This document shows positions 1 through 9,253 of a stretch of DNA of 64,000 nt, in pieces; position 1 is the stretch's first letter, and each line of letters begins with the position of its first letter. This DNA comes from Candidatus Poribacteria bacterium (GTDB taxonomy: Bacteria > Poribacteria > WGA-4E > WGA-3G). The notes under the pieces were generated by a model. That model saw only the letters and a list, made by a program, of their open reading frames with translations, searched no databases and was not told the DNA's origin. The position numbers were made by a program, and so were the translations under genes. The stretch covers positions 62,001 through 126,000 of the forward strand of contig JAPPFM010000053.1 in the NCBI GenBank assembly GCA_028821605.1, given 5' to 3'.

Positions 1-1
1 A

Positions 2-538
2 ATTCTGATGCAGGGTGCTGTGGACAGGCAAAGCCTGCGCGATATCAAACCGCCAGTGGAAGTGTCGCAAAGTCTGCTGCCTTATTTCATCGGTGGCGTA
101 GTGATACTCGGCTTCGTGGCGATCTCGGTGTGGTCCTATATCCGAAAGCAGCGTCAGGTCCAGCCGGTTCCTGCAACAGAAGTGGATAATGCACCGTTGG
201 CGCATGAGGTAGCATACGAAAAATTGGCAGCGATTGAGGGAGCAGATTGGCTCACGCTCGGTGATATGGAGACGTATCATACCCAAGTGGCTTATGTGCT
301 CCGCGAATATATTCGAGCGCGCTATAGAATTCCGGCACTGGAGTTGACAACAACCGCTTTGCTTCACGCAATGCTAAGAGCGCAGATAGATGCCCCCTAT
401 GTGGAACGTGTCCAGCAGTTGCTCGCCAATTGTGATAAGGTGAAGTTTGCGACCTATCAGCCGGAACTCGCGGAAGCGTCCGCACGGGTTGCCGACGCGC
501 GTTGGATTGTCGATGAAACAAAATCTTCTGTTCTGTAA
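2..538 (+). CDS. Bat/MoxR-cluster membrane protein, C-terminal part (5' end outside window)
   Basis: The frame is open from the first bases of the window, so the true start is probably upstream; an internal ATG lies at 8. What is visible is a short 'DIKPPVEV' stretch, one membrane helix (about residues 24-45 from that ATG, LLPYFIGGVVILGF), a basic stop-transfer segment and a soluble helical C-terminal domain of about 110 residues containing TYHTQVAYVLREYIRARY. This layout resembles the DUF4381/BatD-tail proteins found beside DUF58 and BatA genes; both of those lie downstream at 3850 and 4971. Family assignment is from pattern only. A 200-nt gap with a promoter separates it from the next gene. 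Confidence 0.6.
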   Translation: MLMQGAVDRQSLRDIKPPVEVSQSLLPYFIGGVVILGFVAISVWSYIRKQRQVQPVPATEVDNAPLAHEVAYEKLAAIEGADWLTLGDMETYHTQVAYVLREYIRARYRIPALELTTTALLHAMLRAQIDAPYVERVQQLLANCDKVKFATYQPELAEASARVADARWIVDETKSSVL

Positions 539-600
539 ACCGGCTTTCGTACGACGATTGTACTATTAGGAGAGGCTGAGGAATGAATCGGATAAAATTC

Positions 601-630
601 TTGACATAATTTGAAAAAATATAGTATCAT
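601..630 (+). promoter_or_regulatory. Sigma70-type promoter for the RsbW-like gene
   Basis: TTGACA at 601-606 and TATCAT at 625-630 are separated by 18 bp. The leader to the GTG start at 745 is about 108 nt. The same -35 hexamer with 17-18 bp spacing recurs at other places in this window. Confidence 0.6.
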
Positions 631-744
631 GTTTAATCAGGTTTTTCGTGAACCTTATAATTTACGGAAAGTGCCAACTTAGGTAAACGGATTTTATAGG
701 CTTCCTAAAATAAATATAAGCCATAGCAAGGAGGGAAAAATAGC

Positions 745-1176
745 GTGTCATCTGAACACAAAGTACTCCTCACTATACCGATGTATCCTGATATGGAACT
801 TGCCGCAGCAAAAACTGGCTCTGTCCTTGCTGAATTGAAGGATTTCAATGAAGAAGCGATTGAAGAGATTCAACTCGCAATCATCGAAACTTGTATCAAC
901 GCTTCTGAACACAGTCAAAGCGATGATAAAGAAGTACATATTCAATTCTTAGTTACGGACGATGAGTTGCAGGTCAAAATCACCGACCGAGGGGTTGGTA
1001 TAACTGCGGATACATTGGACGGCAGTCGCTTACTCGGTCGCCCAGGGGTATTCCCCGATCTGCGTAAGCGCGGAAGGGGCTTGCAAATTATTAAAGCACT
1101 AATGGATGAAGTGGTTATAGAGAGCAGCCCTGACGGCACAACTGTTAGTTTTACAAAGAAGAAGACAGCCGAATAG
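745..1176 (+). CDS. RsbW/SpoIIAB-like anti-sigma factor serine kinase
   Basis: A 143-residue protein starting at GTG 745, preceded by an AAGGAGGG ribosome site. It has the GHKL (HATPase_c_2) ATP-binding fold: N-box ETCINASEH (about residues 48-56), G1-type DRGVGI (about 83-88) and the G2-type loop GRGLQIIKALMD (about 109-120). Family members bind ATP, phosphorylate a STAS antagonist and sequester a partner, classically a sigma factor. Next downstream are a STAS protein (1372) and a PP2C phosphatase (1880), completing a partner-switching trio. No sigma gene is adjacent, so the target is unknown. Confidence 0.88.
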   Translation: MSSEHKVLLTIPMYPDMELAAAKTGSVLAELKDFNEEAIEEIQLAIIETCINASEHSQSDDKEVHIQFLVTDDELQVKITDRGVGITADTLDGSRLLGRPGVFPDLRKRGRGLQIIKALMDEVVIESSPDGTTVSFTKKKTAE

Positions 1177-1371
1177 GTTTTGTGTCGTTATTGCGCAAGC
1201 CTATAGAAGCTTGCGGGACAAGATGTCGGCAACACAATTTTGAATCCGTTGTGGTTTATTCACAAACTTAGGTTCAAACGTGCTGTTAAATGACACCTTT
1301 TTCTGATAAATCACTTTTCTGTTTTAAAGCATCTCGCAAGTCCATTTTGAGAATTTAAGGAGGTAAGCGAC

Positions 1372-1716
1372 TTGTTAGACAAATTCGATATTCAAATCCG
1401 CGAAGAACAGGAACACGCGGTAATTGAAACAGAGGGATACCTGAATGATGCTCTCGGAGAACAACTTGCCGAGAAGGCACAAGCACTCATTCAGAATGGT
1501 TGTACGCGGTTGGTGATTAACCTTGACAAAACATCACTCATTAACAGCATTGGTATATCGATACTTATTGAGATCATAGAAGCACTTACGGAGCACGAGG
1601 GCACCCTGAATTTCTGTGGGCTATCCGCTACACAAGAGCGAACATTCCGCATGATGGCAATTGCCAAATACGCGGGTATCTTTCCAGATGAAGAGTCCGC
1701 TATTGCCAACCTATAG
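1372..1716 (+). CDS. STAS-domain anti-sigma factor antagonist (RsbV/SpoIIAA-like)
   Basis: 114 residues from a TTG start at 1372, positioned by the AAGGAGG about 8 nt upstream. A single STAS domain fills the protein. The conserved phosphorylation loop, usually D-S-S-G, reads INSIGI here: the phosphoacceptor Ser is kept, while the preceding Asp is Asn and the following Ser is Ile. It would be the substrate of the kinase at 745 and of the phosphatase at 1880. The 195-nt gap from the kinase gene is wide for a tight operon. The family is clear; the effect of the changed loop is not. Confidence 0.87.
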   Translation: MLDKFDIQIREEQEHAVIETEGYLNDALGEQLAEKAQALIQNGCTRLVINLDKTSLINSIGISILIEIIEALTEHEGTLNFCGLSATQERTFRMMAIAKYAGIFPDEESAIANL

Positions 1717-1879
1717 CCTTTTCTTAAGCGCGAATCTCGGTCTAACAAGAGATTGAGATTTATTTCCCTTTACCTTTACGGATGCTTTTTGAGCAAATCG
1801 TACGCCACTGTCTTAAGGTATATGCGGTAGCGGCGGATAAAACAGAAAATTGGAACCAACAACACCTGGATGCAATATT

Positions 1880-3811
1880 ATGAAAGATCCGAGCAAGCCG
1901 ACTTCCGGAGACAGGTTGCAAGCCGATAAGACACAAAACACTGCAGAGCAGACTATGGAGCGGCTCATCTTCAGTTTGTCTGAGTTGGAGCATTTAGGTC
2001 AAACGGTAATCTCTGGACACAGCAATTTTAATCATTCAAGTAAAACCTATCTCCGTATCACGCTCGGCACTTTGCAAGTCACACGCGGTACAATACTACG
2101 TTACCATCCGACAAGGCAAAATCTTGAGGTCGTTGCATCAGCACCTGAAGAGGTTTTTTCCCCACTTAGTGTTGAGCCGGACGAGGTAGAGAATTTACTG
2201 CAACACCCGTTCATTGAGCGCGACGCGCTCCCAGAATCCCTTGAACAGTTCTTTGATCGAAGTGCCGAGCTTATTGAGACTATTAATATACATCTCTGGG
2301 TCCCTCTGAAAATTCAGGATGAATTTCTGGGGATGATTGGTTTGGGTAAATTTTTGGGCAGAGAGGCATTGGAAGCATGGGAGAAGGAGTTGCTAACAAC
2401 GCTCGCTCACCAAATTTCAATCGCCATCGCTTATTCACAGATGGTGGAGGGGATCCAGAGCGAGAAGTTCCGATTGTTCATGCTTGCAGAAAGTGCGCCA
2501 CAGATCTGTCAACTCTTGCAACCTGAGGCCGCCGCGGAGCAGGTCGTGCATCAAGCCGTCTCACTTCTGGACGCAAATGCCGGAGCACTCATGCTCACGC
2601 GCCCAGAACAGCAGCAGCTTGAAATGCACTACACCTTTCCAGAAACACTGATTGAGAATACCGAGGAGCATAGCGGGCTTGTTATCCCTTATGATGAGGA
2701 AGCACCCGTGCCTACAGAGGCAACATCGGCAGATATTTTGAAATCCGTTGTAAATGAAGGTATGCCAGGACACTGTCCACCAAAGTCCGACACCCTTTTC
2801 GGCGGCAAGAATTTAATGGCGGTTCCTATTCCGGGACGTGATGGAGATGTCCTTGGAGTCCTGGTTGTTGGGGATAAAGAGGAACGCGGCGGTAGTATCG
2901 CACCCTTTACCGATGAGGATGTAATCCTACTCGACTCCTTTGCAAAACAGGCAGGGGTCGCAATTGAGAACGCTCACCTCCATCAGGAAGCACTTGAGGC
3001 GCGTCAGCTGCAGGCGGAAATGGAGGAGGCACGTAAAATTCAGGTGAACCTCATTCCAGACGCACTGCCTGACATTCCGGGATACGAAATCGCTGGACAT
3101 TATGAACCGCGGGGTCCAGTCGGTGGCGATTATTATGATTGTATCGCCTTGTCTACTGGACATTGGGGACTTGCGATTGCGGATGTTTCTGGAAAGGGGA
3201 TGCAAGCTGCCCTCCTCATGGCGACCCTGCGCGCTGGACTTATCTCTGAGTTGTCCCGCGGGGACACCACCGTAGCGGAAAATGGAGAACAAGGGACATC
3301 TGACCCTGCTGTCTTGTACACCGAACTCACTGAGATGGCGTTGACACTTAACTCACTCCTTTACGCCAGCGGTACAGAGGAAAAATACGCCACTTTTTTT
3401 TATAGCCACCTTGATCCGGAAACAGATATGCTGACGACGCTCAACGCTGGACATAATCCGCCACTGCTTGTTAGAGGAGATGGCACCTATAAATGGTTAG
3501 GCGAAGAGGTTGGAGGTATCCCATTGGGAATGTTTCCAAACGATATGGTTGCAAACATTGCTGAATATGAAGCGGAACATATCCAACTCACCAGCGGCGA
3601 TGTTGTTGTGTATTATACAGATGGTGTTACAGAAACCGTGAATATTGAAGACGAGTATTATGAAGAAGATCGGCTCGTAGAGGCATCCAAAGCATGCAAG
3701 GATTCAGAGGCTGAGGGTATCCGAAAATATCTTTACGACTCGGTCATGGGATTTCAGGGCGAGGCAGATCAGTTTGACGATCTTACTTTACTTATTTTGA
3801 GGAAGCAGTAA
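1880..3811 (+). CDS. GAF-domain PP2C (SpoIIE/RsbU-type) serine phosphatase
   Basis: About 643 residues. An in-frame TTG at 1850 would add 10 residues; neither start has a clear ribosome site. The N-terminal half contains two GAF-like sensor regions (roughly residues 50-200 and 215-375), then a helical linker rich in Glu/Ala/Gln. The C-terminal half is a SpoIIE-type PP2C domain with metal-binding GGDYYD, IADVSGKGMQAAL, NAGHNPP, YTDGVTE and QFDDLTLL. It should dephosphorylate the STAS protein at 1372 in response to a small ligand or redox signal sensed by the GAF domains. Cytoplasmic; no membrane segment. Confidence 0.9.
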   Translation: MKDPSKPTSGDRLQADKTQNTAEQTMERLIFSLSELEHLGQTVISGHSNFNHSSKTYLRITLGTLQVTRGTILRYHPTRQNLEVVASAPEEVFSPLSVEPDEVENLLQHPFIERDALPESLEQFFDRSAELIETINIHLWVPLKIQDEFLGMIGLGKFLGREALEAWEKELLTTLAHQISIAIAYSQMVEGIQSEKFRLFMLAESAPQICQLLQPEAAAEQVVHQAVSLLDANAGALMLTRPEQQQLEMHYTFPETLIENTEEHSGLVIPYDEEAPVPTEATSADILKSVVNEGMPGHCPPKSDTLFGGKNLMAVPIPGRDGDVLGVLVVGDKEERGGSIAPFTDEDVILLDSFAKQAGVAIENAHLHQEALEARQLQAEMEEARKIQVNLIPDALPDIPGYEIAGHYEPRGPVGGDYYDCIALSTGHWGLAIADVSGKGMQAALLMATLRAGLISELSRGDTTVAENGEQGTSDPAVLYTELTEMALTLNSLLYASGTEEKYATFFYSHLDPETDMLTTLNAGHNPPLLVRGDGTYKWLGEEVGGIPLGMFPNDMVANIAEYEAEHIQLTSGDVVVYYTDGVTETVNIEDEYYEEDRLVEASKACKDSEAEGIRKYLYDSVMGFQGEADQFDDLTLLILRKQ

Positions 3812-3849
3812 GAACGGCAGTCAGCCGTCAGTTACTTGAGAGAACACGT

Positions 3850-4827
3850 ATGCAACAAAGTCCAGCGGTAGGACGCACATTTTTAAATCCAGAAATCCTT
3901 GCACGAATCGGGAACCTTGAGTTGATTGCGAAATTTGTGGTTGAGGGTTTTATCTCTGGACTTCACAAAAGCCCATATCATGGGTTCAGTGTTGAATTCT
4001 CACAATACCGGCAATATATGCCTGGAGATGATACCAAACATATAGATTGGAAAGCCTACGCCCGTACGGATCGGTACTATATCAAGCAATTTGAAGAGGA
4101 AACGAATCTCAATTGCTACCTGCTCTTGGATACAAGTGAGTCTATGCTCCATCCGATGGACGATGCACAGGTGGAAGATCCAGATACAGAAGATAGTGGA
4201 ACAGCACAAAGACTGACAAAGCTGCAGTATTCAAGTTTCCTCATTGCATCGCTCGCCTATTTTATGGCAAAACAGCGGGATGCTATTGGGTTTGCGTACT
4301 TTGATGATGCCCTTCACCAGTACCTTCCTGCCCGAAGTAGTACATCACATCTGCACTCGATTTTGCTCACGTTGGAGACGCTGCAAACCTCGAAAAATAC
4401 ACGGATGGGAACACCTTTGCATCAAATCGCCGAGCGTTTAACCAAACGCGGCTTAGTCCTCTTCGTCTCGGACCTCTACGATGAAAATTATGAAGAGGTT
4501 ATTAGTGGTTTGGAACATCTGCGTTATGAGGGACACGAGGTTATTGTTTTTCATGTCCTCGCACAACAGGAACTTGAATTTGTTAACTTTGAGGCAGGAC
4601 GAAGTGCAGAAGCACTTATCCGTTTTATTGATTCGGAAAGTGACACTGAGATTATCACAACACCGCAAGCGATTCAGGAAAGTTACTTGGGTAATTTCAA
4701 CGAGTTTCTTGATACCTATAGACTCGCACTGCGGCGAGCGGATATTGATTATAACGTAATAACAACAACAACACCGATTGATTTCGCTCTTGCCTCCTAT
4801 CTCGCGAAGCGGCAAGGCGTTTTCTAA
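3850..4827 (+). CDS. DUF58 domain protein (MoxR-associated, VWA-like)
   Basis: 325 residues. The DUF58 signature is seen at about residues 45-80 (FSQYRQYMPGDDTKHIDWKAYART), followed by a VWA-like fold with a MIDAS-type DTSES at about residues 94-98 (LLLDTSESML). DUF58 proteins usually work with a MoxR AAA+ ATPase and BatA-type membrane proteins in metal- or complex-assembly and stress-tolerance clusters. The BatA gene follows at 4971; the MoxR gene is not in the window and may lie upstream, before the truncated gene at 2. Confidence 0.88.
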   Translation: MQQSPAVGRTFLNPEILARIGNLELIAKFVVEGFISGLHKSPYHGFSVEFSQYRQYMPGDDTKHIDWKAYARTDRYYIKQFEEETNLNCYLLLDTSESMLHPMDDAQVEDPDTEDSGTAQRLTKLQYSSFLIASLAYFMAKQRDAIGFAYFDDALHQYLPARSSTSHLHSILLTLETLQTSKNTRMGTPLHQIAERLTKRGLVLFVSDLYDENYEEVISGLEHLRYEGHEVIVFHVLAQQELEFVNFEAGRSAEALIRFIDSESDTEIITTPQAIQESYLGNFNEFLDTYRLALRRADIDYNVITTTTPIDFALASYLAKRQGVF

Positions 4828-4844
4828 GCGAAGTCCATATTTAA

Positions 4845-4968
4845 GATAGTTATCAGTTAAGAGGTGTCTTAAGTCAGTAACAATAAAAGTAACTCTCACT
4901 GCGAGGCAACAGGCGTTTAACTGAAAACTGAAAGGTTTTTCGCAGAAAAACCGTACTGACAACTATTT
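4845..4968. repeat. Intergenic dyad element, family A, copy 1
   Basis: Fills the gap between DUF58 and BatA. The outer arms GATAGTTATCAGT and ACTGACAACTAT are imperfect inverted repeats; an inner hairpin is formed by AAAGGTTTTTC and GAAAAACC. It ends directly at the next start codon. Related copies occupy gaps near 7.1, 9.8, 10.5, 11.1, 12.6, 14.4, 30.1 and 37.5 kb. Confidence 0.7.
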
Positions 4969-4970
4969 CT

Positions 4971-7115
4971 ATGTTTTTTGGATTAGATATTTTAGCACCT
5001 TTATTCGCGGTCGCTGGTGCTGTAGGTGCCTCAATTCCACTTATTTTGCATCTACTGAACCGAGAACGCGCAAGACGGTTGGTGTTCGGCACTATCCGTT
5101 TCATCCAAATGTCGCATCAGACGAATGTACGACGACATAAACTGAAACGGCTGCTGCTTCTGCTGATGCGTATTCTGATGTTGGCACTACTCGGTTTTGC
5201 GTTTGCGCGTCCGTTCTTTGCCCAAACTTTCGTTATCGCACAGAAAACAGGGGGCAAACGGAACGCTGTTATTATTCTTGATACTTCCTATAGTATGCGC
5301 TATGAGAAGGTATTCGAGGACGCTAAGAAAGAAGGACTTAAGATTCTCGATGGCTTGGATACAGCCGATGCCGCGTGCCTCATTCTTTCGTCCGATAGTG
5401 CCCGTGTTGTTGCGCCGCTCGGTTCAGAATTCGCACACATTAGGACCGCTTTGAGCAGTGCCGAAACTACTTATAAACCTACGGATTACTTGGATGCACT
5501 GCAGATAGCAAATGAAATACTTGACCCTATTCCTATCGGTGAGAAACAGGTTTATCTAATCGCTGATATGCAAAAGCGGGGATGGGAAAACTTCATTGAG
5601 ACGGACAAACTCAACCCCGATGTCCAAATTCAGTTTGCCGATGTGCGTGCTGAACAACCGCGTAATCTTGCGATAACAGACATCAGCGTGCCGCCTGTTG
5701 TACTAAAAGAACAGAAAGCGTCATATCTTGTTGCCCGTGTCCGTAATTTCGGCGATGAAGCCGTTGAAAATCTACCGGTTCGTCTTTTCATAGATGGCAA
5801 TATGATAAACACCGTCCAACTTGACATTGAACCGGACGACCTTGGAGATGCTGTCTTCAAAGTTGATTTTCAAGATGAGGCAACGCATACAGGTTGGGTT
5901 GAACTGCCAGAAGATGCACTCGGTGCTGACAACAAACGCTATTTCACTTTACAGAGTCTGCAGTCAATCAAAGTTCATGCGGTCAGCGATAGACCTCGAA
6001 CGCAAAGCACTTATCAAACGGCAGAAACGTTTTTCATGAAAATGGCGTTTGCAGTAGGTAGTGATGCTGTACCGATTAATTTCACCGAATCGAGTTCGGT
6101 GCCGGATACGGCAACACTTGACCGCGTTGATGTTCTGGTTCTTGCTAATGTAGCCCAACTCTCTTCCAATGAAGCTGGACGCGTAGCAGCTTACGTTGCT
6201 GCTGGTGGTGGCTTGATTGTGACAGTGGGAGATAACATAAATATTGATACCTATGAACAACGTCTCGGCGGCGATATAGGGTTGATGCCCTGTAAATTTG
6301 TTCAACCCGTCGGTGATGCGTTTGACCGTCAACAGTTCCGTGTCCTGGCGACGGTGAAGTATGAACATCCTATTTTTACGCCATTCAAAGAGCCGAATCA
6401 TGGGGATTTCGGTAAAGCACGGTTCTATAGACTTTTTCAGGCGGTGCCGACAGAAGACGCTACCGTCATTGCGGCTTATGATGATGGCAGCCCCGCGCTC
6501 TTTGAGAAACCTTACGGAACTATAGGGCGTGTGCTCTGCTTCACATCAACGATAGACAGAGAATGGAATGATCTACCAATTCGTGCTGTCTATCTGCCTT
6601 TCTTGCATGAGTCTATTAAGTATCTTGCGCTTAAAGATGTAGAGTCCACGCCAGATTACCGCGTCGGGGACACTGTGGAACTGAAGGAAACCTTTGAAAC
6701 TGAGAATGAGAACGTAACAGATGGCGGAGAGGTCGCTGTTTTCAATCCGAACAATGTTGAGACGCGCTTACAGCGAGGCGAAAGTACTATAACGGGACAG
6801 ATCGGACAAGGCAGTCTCTTTTATGCAGACACATCAATACCGGGAATCTACTCGGCTCATACATCTGGCGCAGAGCCTTATTACTTTGTCGTCAACGTTG
6901 ATGCGACTGAATCCAATCTTGCTGCACGCGATGTAGAGGAACTTTCGAGTATGCTAAAGGGTACTGCAGACGAGTCGATTGAGGATACGCCTGCAGCGGA
7001 ACTGGTGGCGCAATACCGTGAGGATGTTGAAAAGAGTCAAGACGTGTGGATCTATCTCATGTTAGCGGTTTTTGCTTTGGCAGTAACGGAGATGTTCTTT
7101 GCTAACCGCGTTTAA
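4971..7115 (+). CDS. BatA/VWA-domain membrane protein with GATase-like middle domain
   Basis: 714 residues. The N-terminal BatA domain (about residues 1-85) has two membrane helices and the typical IPLILHLLNRERARR and FARPFF. A VWA domain follows, with MIDAS DTSYSM near residue 104. About residues 370-420 (VDVLVLANV, VAAYVAAGGGLIVTVG) look like the GATase1/DUF4159-type fold common in these proteins, and a last membrane helix lies near the C-terminus (IYLMLAVFALAVTEMFF). The bulk of the protein probably faces the periplasm. It acts with the DUF58 protein upstream; the exact job of such clusters is not settled. No clear ribosome site is present because a repeat abuts the ATG. Confidence 0.85.
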   Translation: MFFGLDILAPLFAVAGAVGASIPLILHLLNRERARRLVFGTIRFIQMSHQTNVRRHKLKRLLLLLMRILMLALLGFAFARPFFAQTFVIAQKTGGKRNAVIILDTSYSMRYEKVFEDAKKEGLKILDGLDTADAACLILSSDSARVVAPLGSEFAHIRTALSSAETTYKPTDYLDALQIANEILDPIPIGEKQVYLIADMQKRGWENFIETDKLNPDVQIQFADVRAEQPRNLAITDISVPPVVLKEQKASYLVARVRNFGDEAVENLPVRLFIDGNMINTVQLDIEPDDLGDAVFKVDFQDEATHTGWVELPEDALGADNKRYFTLQSLQSIKVHAVSDRPRTQSTYQTAETFFMKMAFAVGSDAVPINFTESSSVPDTATLDRVDVLVLANVAQLSSNEAGRVAAYVAAGGGLIVTVGDNINIDTYEQRLGGDIGLMPCKFVQPVGDAFDRQQFRVLATVKYEHPIFTPFKEPNHGDFGKARFYRLFQAVPTEDATVIAAYDDGSPALFEKPYGTIGRVLCFTSTIDREWNDLPIRAVYLPFLHESIKYLALKDVESTPDYRVGDTVELKETFETENENVTDGGEVAVFNPNNVETRLQRGESTITGQIGQGSLFYADTSIPGIYSAHTSGAEPYYFVVNVDATESNLAARDVEELSSMLKGTADESIEDTPAAELVAQYREDVEKSQDVWIYLMLAVFALAVTEMFFANRV

Positions 7116-7124
7116 CTATAAGAG

Positions 7125-7230
7125 GGTTATCAGTTTTCAGTACGGTTTTCTTTCAGAAAACCTTTCAGTTATCAGTAAAGAGGTGTTTAATTGAATCTGA
7201 AACCTCTTAACCGATAACCGATAACTATTT
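7125..7230. repeat. Intergenic dyad element, family A, copy 2
   Basis: Two nested hairpins: GGTTTTC/GAAAACC near 7143-7162 and AAGAGGT/ACCTCTT near 7178-7208. The right end carries the tandem motif ACCGATAACCGATAACT. It lies 20 nt before the PhyH start. Confidence 0.75.
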
Positions 7231-7250
7231 CAGACATAAAAAATAAAAAA

Positions 7251-8174
7251 ATGAACTTTGAACCAAGCGCACCGATTGAGGTGCCACAAGTCGTATCTGA
7301 TGAGCAGGTCCAATTTTTTGTGGACAACGGGTATCTTGTTGTTCCCGATCTGCTTTCGCTTGATGAAATAGAGGAATTGCGGCAGGACACTGTTACGATT
7401 GCTAAAGGCGGTCATCCGTGTGACAACCTCGAACCACTTCCTGAAGATGTCAGTGATAACGAAGTTATCAGTCGTATTCTTTGCATTCATCAACCGCATT
7501 TTGTCAGTCCAGTTATTGAGAGGTACGTTAAGCACCCGAAAATCTGCGGTATCTTGAGTCAGATCGCAGCTGCACATCTCCCGCATTCGCATTGGGATGG
7601 GAGCGTCAAGTGCATGCAATCTATGCTCTTTGTTAAACCGCCAAATTTCCAAGGGCAAGCATGGCATCAGGATGAGATTTACATTCCTACACGCGATCGC
7701 TCCTTAATTGGTGCTTGGATAGCAATGGACGACGCTACCGTGGAAAATGGGTGCTTATGGATTCTACCGGGTTCACACCGTCGCGGCTACCTCTATCCGC
7801 AGAGACCTCATGAAAATCCAGATGAGTTCGACTTCGCGGAGGAGAGTTACGGATTTGATGACACAGGTGAGGTCCCAGTTGAAGTTAAAACCGGCGCGTT
7901 GGTTTTCTTCAATGGGTATTTGCTCCATCGGTCGCGTAAAAACCGTGGTGATACGTATCGCAGAGTTCTGGTGAATCACTACTGTAATGCCTGGTCGTTG
8001 TTGCCTTGGTCGATTAGAGAGGGAGAACGTCCGGCGAGTGCTGACCGACGATGCATCATTCCAGTTTCTGGTGTTGATCCCTATGCCTGGAAGGGGTACG
8101 ATACGCCTCCTAAAACCGTTTCTCTGCGAACCTGCAAAGCCGTTGAGCAGCTGGAGACATCAGATGAAAGTTAA
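7251..8174 (+). CDS. Phytanoyl-CoA dioxygenase (PhyH) family oxygenase
   Basis: 307 residues. A Fe(II)/2-oxoglutarate dioxygenase fold with the HQDEIYIP motif (His-x-Asp, about residues 139-141), the conserved AMDDATVENGCLWILPGSH strand and a distal HRSRKNRG giving the second His and the 2-oxoglutarate-binding Arg. Members hydroxylate small molecules or lipid-like substrates; the substrate cannot be read from sequence. A second PhyH gene is at 41472-42290. It overlaps the small downstream gene by 11 nt, suggesting translational coupling. Confidence 0.9.
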   Translation: MNFEPSAPIEVPQVVSDEQVQFFVDNGYLVVPDLLSLDEIEELRQDTVTIAKGGHPCDNLEPLPEDVSDNEVISRILCIHQPHFVSPVIERYVKHPKICGILSQIAAAHLPHSHWDGSVKCMQSMLFVKPPNFQGQAWHQDEIYIPTRDRSLIGAWIAMDDATVENGCLWILPGSHRRGYLYPQRPHENPDEFDFAEESYGFDDTGEVPVEVKTGALVFFNGYLLHRSRKNRGDTYRRVLVNHYCNAWSLLPWSIREGERPASADRRCIIPVSGVDPYAWKGYDTPPKTVSLRTCKAVEQLETSDES

Positions 8175-8403
8175 GCCTTTTGACGCAGCTTACGAGTCAA
8201 AACTTGCTGTTCAAATTGCCGAACTCCGGCAAGCGTTAGAGACAATGTTGTCGCGAATTGAAACCGGCGAGGATATATTGGAGCAGTTGGAACGAATTGA
8301 CGCGTTGTCCCACGACCTCACGCCGGCAGCCCCCAAAATGCTACAGCACTATCTTGAACGGAAAAGTTATACAAAAGCGTTGGATTTACTCAGGACGCTG
8401 TAG
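8164..8403 (+). CDS. Small helical protein of unknown function
   Basis: 79 residues, starting at ATG 8164 inside the end of the PhyH gene (11-nt overlap). The sequence is predicted helical and charged (ELRQALETMLSRIETGEDILEQLERIDAL), with no signal peptide, Cys pair or membrane segment. The overlap with PhyH and conserved-looking amphipathic helices support a real gene, possibly an accessory or adaptor protein. I do not recognise a family. The TAG stop is the first base-paired part of a TAGGGG/CCCCTA hairpin (8401-8428). Confidence 0.65.
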   Translation: MKVKPFDAAYESKLAVQIAELRQALETMLSRIETGEDILEQLERIDALSHDLTPAAPKMLQHYLERKSYTKALDLLRTL

Positions 8404-8466
8404 GGGTTTTGCTTGGGTGTTTCCCCTAGCTCCTGTGGCTGCCCAGGGCGAGGTCACCTCGCCCCT
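8401..8466. repeat. Two adjacent palindromes, families E and B
   Basis: TAGGGG...CCCCTA (8401-8428) encloses TTTTGCTTGGGTGTTTC, a 17-nt string also found at about 32155-32171. It is followed by the perfect 19-nt palindrome GGGCGAGGTCACCTCGCCC (8446-8464). The second core recurs at 14101-14119 and, in related form, at 52267 and 62908. Confidence 0.75.
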
Positions 8467-8494
8467 ACCGACCTAATTCATAGGAAGGAGAAAG

Positions 8495-9253
8495 ATGGCA
8501 AGAGCGGATGGACGCGGGTTAGATGAGTTGCGCCCGGTCACAATCAAACGACACTACATCAAACATGCCGAAGGCTCAGTTCTCGTTGCAACAGGTGATA
8601 CCCATATTATATGCACAGCGTCTGTTATTGACCAGCAGCCGCGCTTCATGCGCGACCAGCGTATCAAAAATAAGGGATGGGTAACGGCTGAATACTCGAT
8701 GTTACCGCGTTCTACCTCTGAACGGATGCAACGTGAGGTAACCCGCGGAAGCGTCGGTGGTAGAACACAGGAAATTCAACGTCTTATCGGACGTTCCCTA
8801 CGTGCCGCTGTTGATTTGGAAGCTTTAGAAGAGCAGACAGTTTGGATTGATTGTGACGTTATTCAAGCCGATGGCGGGACACGTACTGCATCGATTACGG
8901 GTGCCTTCATTGCCCTCTGGGATGCCTGTCAAGAACTCGTCAAAAGCAAGAGAATCAAAAATTTCCCTATTGTTGACAACATTGCCGCAACGAGTGTCGG
9001 GCTTATCAACGGTGAACCGATGTTGGATCTCTGCTATTCGGAAGACTCAACAGCAGATGTTGATATGAACATTGTTATGACGGGAAGCGGAAAGTTTATA
9101 GAGATACAGGGCACAGCAGAGGAAAAACCCTTTTCGCGTGAAGACTACGACCAGATGCTGGATCTCGCTGTTGGCGGTATACAGCAGCTCATCCGCCTTC
9201 AGAATCGGATGATGTTGGAGAACTTAGATGAAGCTCGTATTGGCGACGCGTAA
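8495..9253 (+). CDS. rph: Ribonuclease PH
   Basis: 252 residues, near the usual 240-250. A phosphorolytic 3'-5' exoribonuclease that trims tRNA 3' ends. Family sequence is continuous: the N-terminal [13 protein letters not shown], the phosphate-site region [20 protein letters not shown] (about residues 85-104) and the catalytic [20 protein letters not shown] (about 115-134). A GGAAGGAG ribosome site precedes the ATG. The gene overlaps rdgB by 26 nt, the common rph-rdgB arrangement, which indicates co-translation. Confidence 0.97.
   Translation: MARADGRGLDELRPVTIKRHYIKHAEGSVLVATGDTHIICTASVIDQQPRFMRDQRIKNKGWVTAEYSMLPRSTSERMQREVTRGSVGGRTQEIQRLIGRSLRAAVDLEALEEQTVWIDCDVIQADGGTRTASITGAFIALWDACQELVKSKRIKNFPIVDNIAATSVGLINGEPMLDLCYSEDSTADVDMNIVMTGSGKFIEIQGTAEEKPFSREDYDQMLDLAVGGIQQLIRLQNRMMLENLDEARIGDA

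Noticed and set aside
4453-4962. Minus-strand open frame of 169 codons over the DUF58 gene end
   Set aside because: It covers a conserved coding gene and a repeat element; the product is Cys/Ile-rich with no pattern.
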